64,000 nt of DNA from contig BTRK01000003.1 of assembly GCA_036245805.1 (NCBI GenBank), positions 31,141,215-31,205,214 of the forward strand. Direction: 5' to 3'. The notes under the pieces were generated by a model. That model did no database searches. It had not been told where the DNA came from and worked only from the letters and a program-made list of their open reading frames with translations. The position numbers were made by a program, and so were the translations under genes. Shown here one piece after another: positions 55,895 to 64,000 of the stretch. This stretch comes from Pristionchus mayeri. Its lineage: Eukaryota; Nematoda; Chromadorea; Rhabditida; Neodiplogasteridae. The first letter of the stretch is position 1. The number at the start of each line of letters is the position of its first letter.

Positions 55895-58800
55895 TCATTG
55901 CGCTATCATTGCAACGGTCGAACTCTTAGAAAATAGTGACTTCATCGCAGCACGGTAAACAGTACTGAAACCCAATGATTATACTAGAAAAAATAGGGAT
56001 TCGAACTTACCTCGTTGTGTAGTAAATTAAAAGTTTGGCGCACAGTGCGATGTTAATAAAAATTGGACACAAATAATATAAAGAATACTTCATTTGTGCT
56101 GAAATTTCGAATTGGTGAATGGAGGAAACATATCTTTACAATCAATAATTGATGATTGGTAGAAAAGATACATGCAAAGAGGGGTCAGAAACCACCCAGT
56201 AATGTCCACAGAAAATATTATTAGTAGCGATTTTACGAGTGATTTCATAATTTTAGATGAATCTAAATGGTCACTAATATATCGCTAGAATCGCTAGTGA
56301 ATATACAAACCTTTCTGTAGCCTCACCCCGATCCAAGTGATGAAATATACGATAGCACTCAGTATGTTTGTGCTCATAAGATTAAAATGAAACCAGTTAA
56401 CACCGCCAGAGTAGGGAGTGCTCAGATAGCAAAAATCTTTGCTGCAAATAACAGTTTACAAGGTCAGTTGTGTGCAAATGTAAATCAATCAATCAATTTA
56501 TCTTATCAGGCGGAAACGCTCAGAAGATGATAGGTCGGTAGTCTTCATAAGTTGCACTCCACCAATGGCTGCCAATAGCTCGGGATAGGTCGTCTCTCCA
56601 TCGCGCGCGAGGCTTTCCGGGGGGACGAGTCCTATTGAATGGAGTCCAGACAGTTGTCGCACGGCTCCACTGTTCCACTCCCATTCTTCTGATCTTGAGG
56701 GCCCAGCGCGCTTTTCGTTTCAATCCTTCCTCATTCCAGTCTTGGTAATCCCTCTCACGCGGTCATTCCTCCATCTGTCCCTCAGCGTGACTCCAAGCAT
56801 CTTTCTTTCCATCTTCCTCTGGGTGACTCTCAGCCTCTCCTTCTCGCTAGATCTCAGAGCCCATACTTCACACCCATAGAGAACTGTAGCCGTGATGCAG
56901 CTCTCGAAGACTCTCCTCCTGATCTTGATGGACAGAATTCGAGAAGATAGGAGGTGCGAGAGCTTACTCCAGGCCAGCCACCCTAATCGAATCCGGTGTT
57001 CTATTTCGTCGGAATGATCCAAGGGAAGAGCTATTCTTCCTCCGAGATAGGTGGCGCTATCGACGAATTCGAATCGCAGATTGCCGATGATTATTGGATT
57101 GCGGGTAGAGGTGCAGGAGGTGAGGAGGTTGGTCTTGCTTGCATTCACTTCGAGACCAACTCGGCTGCACGCGTCCATCAGTTTCTTCAGCATTCGTTCC
57201 AGCTCGGGTCGAGATTTGGCAACGAGAGCCACGTCATAGGCATACTCCAAGTGGCAAAGGTTCCTTCCGTCGATTCTAATTCCATCTGACTCCCAGTCAA
57301 TGTTGTCCATGGCTGATCGTAGCACTGCGTTGAAGAGACGAGGGGAGAGGGTATCCCCTTGGCGGACTCCTCGACGCACAGTCACAGGAACGAGCTCCTC
57401 ATTAACTCGAATGAGTGTAGAGGAGGACTCGTAGAGACGGCGCAACATGTGGACGAGGGAGGGATGGGCTCCGAACGAGAAGAGGGCTTGCCAGCAGGCA
57501 TTCCACTCCACACAGTCGAACGCCTTCTTGAAGTCGACGAACGCCAAGTAGATTGGGATACCGTACTCGGAGGTTCTTTCAGCGACCTGCTTGATGGCAT
57601 GCAGGTTGTCGAGAGTACTGTAGCCGCGCCGGAAGCCGGTTTGGGTCGAGGACTCTGTTTCTTCAAGCACAGTTTCGAGTCTCTGAAGAATGACTTTGGT
57701 CATTGTCTTCAGGGAAACGGTGAGGAGGGAGATGGGACGGAAGTTCCCAATGTTGGTAGGGTCTCCTTTCTTGTGCAGAAGAGTGACAATTGCTTCGGTC
57801 AGGTCGCTTGGAACAGCCTCTCCATCTACCAGATAGTTGAGTAGATCAGCGATAACGGGAGCAAGGTGGTTTCGAGAGTGGTATAGCATATCAGGGAGAA
57901 TGCCATCCGAACCGGGTGAGTGACCACACTTGAGTTGGGACATCGCTTTGCTGACCTCATCGGGTAGGAAGGGAGGAAGGGGATCCAGAGGCTGAGGAGG
58001 GAGATGGGACGGAAGTTCCCAATGTTGGTAGGGTCTCCTTTCTTGTGCAGAAGAGTGACAATTGCTTCGGTCAGGTCGCTTGGAACAGCCTCTCCATCTA
58101 CCAGATAGTTGAGTAGATCAGCGATAACGGGAGCAAGGTGGTTTCGAGAGTGGTATAGCATATCAGGGAGAATGCCATCCGAACCGGGTGAGTGACCACA
58201 CTTGAGTTGGGACATCGCTTTGCTGACCTCATCGGGTAGGAAGGGAGGAAGGGGATCCAGAGGCTGAGGAGGGACTGGGAGTGGACACGGAACTGCAGGG
58301 GTGTAGAGACCGTCAAAGAAGCTCTGGACCACTGTCTTGGTAGCTGCTTGAGAGAGAGCACCAGTTACAGGGTGGGGAACTAGAAGGCGCTTCTTTGAGG
58401 TTTGCAGACTCAGCATGCTCTTCACGATGCTCCTTCCCATGGTTGCTGCTTGCCGTGCTTGCGCCTCCTTTCGCTTCCTGATGTCATCGACGAAACTCGT
58501 CCGGGCAGCTTTGCAGGCAGCTGAGTAGGCGACAGCTTGTTGGGACTTGGATTGCAATTCATGGCGCATCGCTAGGAGCTTCCGCGTTCCACTCGAGATC
58601 CAAGAAGGGGATTGGCGCTTCCTCCAGCAGTTCGTTGCCGCGGTCTCCGTGAAAGCCTTTACCGTAGTATAGGCGTCGGCGGCAGAACTGGGGCGGGCAA
58701 GGGGCAGTGACGCGAGAAGGTTTGCGTTGACAGTAAAAGCGGTTCGATCGAAATCTAGCCGCTCCCTGCATCTTTTCTGCCTCGCCTTGCCAGGGAGGGA

Positions 58801-61629
58801 GAGGCACATCCGAACAAGGCGATGGTCGGAGTCAAACTCAAACCGACCAACGACTCCACAGTTGACTACTCTCGCTGTGGCGGGCGCTGCAACGTAGTCA
58901 ATTTGGTGGAATGCGGAGCCGTTTGGGGATCGCCAGGTCCAGATTCGACCGTGCCGTCTCTTGGGGAACGTGTTCAAGATGCGCAGTCTGTTCCTCACGC
59001 AGAGCTCAGTGAAGCAGCGTCCGCGTGAGTTCGGTGTGGGAGAGGCAAAGTTACCGACAAATCTTTCATTGCCAGGTTCCCTCGCCACTCGACAGTTGAA
59101 GTCACCAACCAGAACTGGCATATGGCCTTTTGGGGCACTCCGCAGGGCGGTCTCAACCTGGTCTAGGAAGTCTTCATACGCGTCGTCATCGTAGGAAGAC
59201 GTAGGGGCGTAAGCGCAGACCAGGAAGAGCCGTAGGTCGGGAAGGAGCAGAGTGGCCAAACGAGGGGAGAGGCCATTGAACACAGCTCCGCGCGCGAGTT
59301 GCGGTCGAAGCAAAAATGCCACGCCATGGGAAGCAGTGGGCCCGCCCGAGTGGTAGACTACAGTGCCTGAGGATGTAAGATTGAACGAGGCACAACCCAC
59401 AATCCTGGCTTCCTGCACTGCAACCACGTCCCACTTGATCTTGTCGAGGGCGAGTTCCATCTCCGACTGCTTCTCCCTTGGGCCGAGCGTCCTGGCGTTG
59501 ATGGTGCCGATGTAGAAGTGGCGACCCATCGTGGCGGCGTACAACTCCCGCGTGCCAACGCGTCTGGGAGAGGGAATCCGGGCGGGCGGAACCGGAGACG
59601 GAGAGACGAAATCGCACTCAACCGCTCGCCACACACTTGAGAACCCAGAATGAGTGTAAATGAGAATGAGAATGTAAGAAGAGAATGTAAATAGAGAAAT
59701 ATAATTTGAAGAACATTGTTGTTTCATCACATACCGATTATCGAAGAATACTAATATTATTACGCAAAAACAGATGCAATTCCAAGCAACTAATGAAACT
59801 AAGCCCTGTAAATACAGGTAATCCTCCACAAAAATTTTATTATTAGGGTGTCCGGAAAGCGTATAATTTTTTTTTTTTTTTTTTATTCAATGCTTTACAA
59901 TTCTCAGTGACTAATGTATGCCCCCTTCTTTCTCACTACCTCCCTCCAGCGATTGGGCAGGGTCTCGATTCCTCTCTTCCAGAATGCGGGTTTCTTCGAG
60001 ACCGCCCAGTTCACGAAAGCCCTCACAACTTCATCTCGATTCTTGAACTTCTTTCCTTTGCAGAAGTCAGAGAGAGAGAGCGGAAGCAGTGGTAGTCGCA
60101 TGGGAAGAGATCCGGGGAATACGGTGGATGGGGAATCCTCTCGATCTTCAGCTCGTCCATTTTCTTCTGGGTCATCTTCGCTCGATGTGGGCGAGCATTG
60201 TCCATCAGAAGAAGAATTTTGCCCTGGTTCAGGAGTCTGGGAGGGACTCTGATCGCGACATCTTGCGGTTGTTCAGAGAAGAGGTCGGCATTGATGCTGG
60301 TGCCAGGGGCGAGGATCTCCCAGTAGATGGGACCGAGCACTGAGAAGAAGAAGCAGAGGAGTTCCTTCTTTCCGTGCTCTTCCTTCTTCGGGACGGGCGT
60401 GGGCTTCTCATCTGCATCCACCCATTGCAGTATCCTCACAGGGTTATCGTACGTGATCCACTTCTCATCTGTAGCGATGATGGAATTGACCCATCGAAGA
60501 TTGGATCTACGATGGAGTAATTCCCGACAGACTTGAACACGATTTTTCAGCTGTTCGGGGGAGATGTCATGGTGAATCACTTGTGGGAGTTTCGGCTTCT
60601 TCCCAGATCGATGGAGGATATCGGACACCGTTGATCTGGGAGTACCAGTATCCTTCTTCAACTCACGCACACTGGCCATGGGCTTGCGCTTCAGTGTGCG
60701 GAGAACGAGAGGCTGATCGAGGGAGGGAGGGCGTCCAGAGCGGGGTTGATCATCGAGACCAAACTCCCCTTTCTTGAAGCGGGAGAACCACTTATAGCAG
60801 AAGGGTATGGAGGGGCGTCAGCTCCTTCCGACTGGGCCAGGGCAGAGTGGGCCTCCTTCACGGATCGGCCAAGACGGTAATAATGAAGTAAAACTGCTCG
60901 GAGGTAGAGATGGGAGTCCATCACAAGAATCAATGTAGCAACTATGAGACTGATTAAATCCTCTCACTACTCAACGTCAGAATGATGCAATACATTGTTG
61001 ACAAACAGATTGCGCAATCACTGCATTTGATCGCGAACTGACTTTTTTCCGAAGCATTATACGAACTTTCCGGACACCCCAATACGATTACCAAATGATA
61101 ATAGAGTTTGTTTAGCGATCGGTATTGAAGACAGAAAATCACGGAAAACATTCGATCGATTCCGATTAGAAGGCCGCATGTGCAACCAATAGCTATTCCC
61201 ATTTCAGGAAGGATCGAAAATCAGAGATCAGCCAATGTTCAGTTTGTGATTAAATAGTTACACTAACCATGATCGCGACACAGAGACTTCTCTCCAATTC
61301 AAAGGGAATATTGAGAACAATTGGCAATGCCACGATTAATGTACCGAACTGAGAACAAGCGACATATGTTTTGGATCAATTTGAATAAAATAATAAACAT
61401 ACTTGGTGTAGAATATCACCAACCGCACACACGGCTATTAGTATATTGCATGTGGTACGCAATGTTCTAGCAAAACAATATACCACAAGTTGAAAATGAA
61501 TACAAACTTCGTTTTCACAGTGATAAGGATGGTTACAGAATTGAAAATAATTCCAGCAATTGCGATCAGAATAAGTATCAAAGTGAATAATTTTCTAAGG
61601 TTGTAATAGAATCGATCAATTTCCGTCAT
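55895..61629 (-). CDS. srsx-type serpentine chemoreceptor with two transposons in its introns
   Basis: All seven membrane segments can be read on the minus strand: TM1 from ATG 61629 (FTLILILIAIAGIIFNSVTI), TM2 (LRTTCNILIAVCAVGDILHQ, about 61.39-61.45 kb), 61268-61350 (FGTLIVALPIVLNI), TM3 (CGLLIGIDRMFSVIFCLQY, about 61.1-61.2 kb), TM4 (LVSLVAWNCICFCVIILVFF, 59711-59806), TM5 (LSAIVYFITWIGVRL, about 56.31-56.46 kb), TM6 (KSLLIIFSVDITGWFLTP, about 56.15-56.25 kb) and TM7 (CPIFINIALCAKLLIYYTTR, 56017-56100) with a C-terminal helix ending at 55895. The TLR-x-x-CNILIA-x-CA-x-x-DILHQ and IDR motifs are typical of nematode srsx receptors. A mariner sits between TM3 and TM4 exons, an RTE between TM4 and TM5. 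Confidence 0.72.
56520..59571 (-). pseudogene. RTE polyprotein (endonuclease and reverse transcriptase), broken
   Basis: Endonuclease frame runs from about 59571 to 58010. The 272-bp duplication (57722-57993 and 57994-58265) shifts the phase, so the chain leaves the true frame after FRPISLL; the reverse transcriptase resumes in another frame from 57943 down to 56720. A third frame (56520-56723) holds the C-terminal end (ALKIRRMGVEQWSRA, RPPGKPRARWRDD), so there is a second shift near 56,720. Confidence 0.8.
57722..58265. repeat. 272-bp tandem duplication inside the RTE
   Basis: GAGGAGGGAGATGGGACGGA begins at 57722 and 57994; the copies look identical. 272 is not a multiple of three, so the duplication itself disrupts the polyprotein. 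Confidence 0.92.
59846..61080 (-). mobile_element. Damaged mariner (DD34D) transposon
   Basis: Inverted ends GGGTGTCCGGAAAG on both sides and a T-rich stretch inside the left end (59868-59884). It lies about 10 bp inside the donor of a chemoreceptor intron. Confidence 0.88.
59904..60933 (-). pseudogene. Mariner transposase with frameshifts
   Basis: N-terminal helix-turn-helix part from 60933 (HLYLRAVLLHYYRLGRSVKE) in one frame, the catalytic core 60023-60679 in a second (TDEKWITYDN, LLLMDNARPHRA, PYSPDLFPCDYHCF; second and third Asp 34 residues apart) and the C-terminal end (GKKFKNRDEVVRAF...) in a third. So at least two indels, near 60,820 and 60,080. Confidence 0.85.
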
Positions 61630-61810
61630 GGTTTAGTAGAAATAGCATACAGGATTTTTTCTACTAGTAGTAGCATTTGTTACTGCATAAGCAGCTAACT
61701 GTGTAGTATTTATATATTATTCCGAGAAGAATCATAACATCTGTCATTTATTCTGATTAACAACCAGAAGTTTTCATCCAAGATGTCGCAATAAAAGTAG
61801 GAATAAATCA

Positions 61811-62009
61811 CTAGATCCTAATTCTAATATCCACATGCGAAAAATGAGCATTGGCAGCTGGGAATATAAAACTATTCATATTGGGGAATTTCAAACGTAT
61901 GGCTACGCCCACAATGACATGACTATGAATAAAGCAGGGTCCGCTCTCAATATTTTTCATCTTCTGAGATCTCGCAGCATCCAGACCGTACCATGGCTTG
62001 TTGTAGAGA
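61811..62009 (-). other. Possible last exon of an unidentified gene
   Basis: An open frame ending at 61811 (WYGLDAARSQKMKNIESG, then HVIVGVAIRLKFPNMNSF) with amino-acid use like real coding sequence. I found no partner exons; 62010-62800 has nothing else I can support. Confidence 0.3.
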
Positions 62010-62803
62010 GGTGAACACAACTAAATGTTATGTATGATTTAGTAAATTACCGCTGTGGTCGTGATTGTTATGCAATGCATAATCTGCTTGTGTGCAGAGC
62101 ATGTAATATGTAATCTGTAAACCGACAAGGAATACAAGTCATATTATGGATATTATTATTTCCAAACATTAGATGGCATATTATGGTAAACTGCCACTAT
62201 AGTTGTGATTGTTATGCGTCAACATAGCATGCATCTGTAATCATAAACATGTTGACCGACAGCGAATACCAGGAAATACCAGTAAAGAAATGAAGAGGTA
62301 TTATATGACAGGAAAAATGCGTTTTCTCCAATTTTGGATAGAGATAAATGAGCAAAAAAAGAGAAAGGATGAATCATAGTGTGATGTATGAAAAGTGAAA
62401 AAGGGAAAACAATCAATCAAACGATAATCTAGTCAAATTCGCCGTGGGATTAGGACGGTGATAGCTCGATGTGTTGTTTTCACAACTCCCTGTAACTATC
62501 CTATCAATTAGAAAAACAAGCTCGTAAAGATTGGGATGGTTCCCGCTATAGTAATATTTTTTGGCGAAATCAAACCGAAAATCCGCTTGAAAATTTCACG
62601 AAAGCGGCTCGAAATATAAACTAAAGCGTCCCGATCGATCCTGTTTAATATCTCAAGTTAATGTATTGCATCATATCAGGCCTAATCGGGAAAAATCGGC
62701 GTTTTCAGTTGACATTTGAATTTTCGAAAATCGTTTTTCTCATATTTATATTAAGAACTTGTTTGGTTAAGACAAAATCCGAAGTTTTAGATTTTTATCA
62801 TTT

Positions 62804-63660
62804 GTTGCAGCTGCAGCAGACTGCTGCAAAGTTGGGACGAACGACATTGGTTTTGGGGTTTTCCACATGCAAAAGTGGTGCGTTTTGTTTACCAATGTGT
62901 TTTTATTATCAAATTAACCTTTTTGACTTACTATTTTCATTTCTCACTTTTGCGGCCCTTGCAGCAGATGCATGTCAGTAAAGTTTTTATTTTGCCACAG
63001 GAGCCAATATTTTTTTGGCCTCTCCAAACTTTACCAGTTTGTAGAGCTTGAAATTGTGCATATACCCTATTTTTTGCAGATTTTACCTCGGGGGTCCTGG
63101 TAGTCTCCCAGGAGGTCAAAACTCTCGTAATGTTCACCCTTCGTGAAATCAAACTCACAAGGTCGCGTCCCGGCAAAGGAAAAGTTGTATTTAGCAATTG
63201 GTTTTCATAGATATAATCATGCATTATGTTATTCCTTGCGTTACTACGTCGGCAAAAATATTGTTACATGCGCCGGGACTCGAACCTGCGACCTTGTGAG
63301 TTTCATTTCACGACGGGTGAACCGTGCAGCCCATTACGAGAGTTTTGACGACCTGGGAGACTATCAGGACCCCCGAGATAAAATCTGCAAAAAATAGAGT
63401 ATGTGCAGAATTTCGAGCTCTACAAACTGGTAAACTTTGGAGGGGCGCAAAAAATACTGGCTCCTGTGGTGAAATAAAACCTGTCTGAAGTGCATTTGCT
63501 GCAAGGGTCGCACAAGTGAGAAATGAAAATAGTGAACCAAAATGGCTAATTTGATCATGAAAACACTTTGGTAAACAAAAAGCACCACTTTCGCATGTGG
63601 AAAACCCAAAAACCAATGTCGTTCGTCCCAACTTTGCAGCAGTCTGCTGCAGCTGCAAGA
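62804..63660. repeat. 857-bp palindrome with tRNA-like centre
   Basis: TTGCAGCTGCAGCAGACTGC at the left edge pairs with the right edge; centre near 63232. Arms about 90% alike. Both inner arms hold a copy of a tRNA-like stretch. Confidence 0.9.
63268..63330 (-). other. tRNA-like sequence (B box and acceptor) in the palindrome
   Basis: On the minus strand, GGTCGCAGGTTCGAGTCCCG is a good T-arm/B box followed by GCGC; upstream GGGCTGCACGGTTC is a weak A box. The mirror copy near 63150-63175 has lost the AGGTTCGA. Probably SINE-derived rather than a functional tRNA. Confidence 0.45.
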
Positions 63661-63805
63661 TCGAATTGGTTGGAAAAGAACTGGGATTGCCTTCTACGAC
63701 CCAACCCCAAAACTAAAAACCATAACCTAAGGTTCGGTCAGAGAGTAAATCGTGCCTCGTTAGTAACCCAAATTATGAATGTGTATGTGTAAGCTCTCTT
63801 TTGAA

Positions 63806-63900
63806 TTAGGGACAGGCATCCACAAGTCTCTGCATGTAAACTCCCAAAGGGCGATAATCGACGAATCCGGCCAACTCGGCTGAGTAATCCGTCGGTTCCG
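63806..63900 (-). pseudogene. Exon of a second PLA2-like gene, truncated by a stop
   Basis: Reads EPTDYSAELAGFVDYRPLG then LVDACP and a TAA, homologous to 53109-53210 (FVGFVDHRPLG ... DACPYGK). The stop falls where the other gene reads Tyr-Gly-Lys. The rest of the gene would lie beyond the right edge. Confidence 0.6.
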
Positions 63901-64000
63901 CTGAATATTTTACTGTTCTGTACCATGTTCGGCTTTTCTTCGATAAGTATAAGTTCTGTTCTTAAGTATACATTTGTCAAAAGCTGTCTGGCCGAAATAT

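Larger units (their letters stand above)
56478..59690 (-). mobile_element. Damaged RTE-type non-LTR retrotransposon
   Basis: Minus-strand endonuclease (FYIGTINARTLG, VVAVQEARI, PVLVGDFNCRV, IDYVAAP, SDHRLVRM) then reverse transcriptase (RPISLL, AFVDFKKAFDCVEW, RRGVRQGDTLSPRLFNAVL, LEYAYDVALVA). The active box reads YAYD instead of the usual YADD. The 3' end has a TTGATTGATTGATT tail, typical of RTE. A 272-bp tandem duplication breaks the frame. Confidence 0.85.

Noticed and set aside
63268..63330. A functional tRNA gene
   Set aside because: B box is good, but A box and anticodon arm are poor, and the mirror copy in the same palindrome shows it belongs to a repeat.

Overview
The window is eukaryotic and looks like a rhabditid nematode, possibly a diplogastrid such as Pristionchus (the genus is my inference). 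Support: many tiny exons with introns ending in TTTCAG, a complete srsx-type serpentine chemoreceptor, a nematode-style phospholipase A2-like gene, and maT, mariner, RTE, CR1-like, hAT and tRNA-derived elements. I see nothing bacterial. Gene models were spliced by hand; where I give exon numbers and protein lengths, the intron phases closed without a stop.

The main content is a family of single-pass membrane proteins that I do not recognise. A typical member has a 17-nt first exon (start codon plus 14 nt, phase 2), a signal peptide ending near PCPEN, a short Cys exon (VCV..), a GxxW exon, a Trp exon, an RFxF exon, a Y-S-F-[ED]-I exon, a K-L-I exon, a Gly-rich transmembrane exon, a basic stop-transfer segment and a Ser/Thr/Ala-rich tail. 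Members: 15-4201 (+, 5' end outside the window, two extra four-Cys modules), 4496-6209 (+, ectodomain only), 14163-17149 (-, 400 aa), 23178-24075 (+, transmembrane helix and tail only), 24319-26465 (+, pseudogene), 26808-30044 (-, 356 aa), 31142-38310 (+, gutted pseudogene), 45936-48921 (+, 360 aa) and 49192-51028 (+, 324 aa). Three of these loci are copies of one two-gene block: 23.1-26.5, 31.0-38.4 and 45.8-51.1 kb. In the middle copy the block interior is replaced by about 6 kb of long palindromes. Four of the tails share a short motif, T-D-[IFL]-[DE]-G-L-x-T-E.

Other genes: an unrecognised multi-exon gene (about 6.36-10.4 kb, -); a MAP2K-like protein whose catalytic HRD is replaced by DGN (10897-12894, -) and whose start-codon region is amplified as a 31-bp minisatellite; a small secreted protein with a hydrophobic C-terminus, a GPI-anchor candidate (18165-18874, +); a secreted Cys-rich protein with an in-frame exon duplication and a 1.4-kb palindrome as an intron (19407-22031, -); a PLA2-like gene (about 51.9-53.9 kb, -) and a broken exon of a relative at the right edge; a small multi-pass membrane gene (about 55.1-55.6 kb, -); and an srsx receptor (55895-61629, -) with an RTE and a mariner element in its introns.

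Mobile DNA: an intact maT element (1519-2810), an hAT-type MITE with an 8-bp target duplication (9247-9639), a TTAA-type MITE (13163-13405), tRNA-derived SINE heads near 27.9-28.1 kb, a damaged CR1/jockey-like LINE (39.2-42.9 kb), a damaged RTE (56.5-59.7 kb), a damaged mariner (59.85-61.08 kb) and at least eight long inverted repeats. The picture is fast gene birth and death in a membrane-receptor cluster, with domain-swap products that could act as secreted or tail-only variants. That functional reading is inference.
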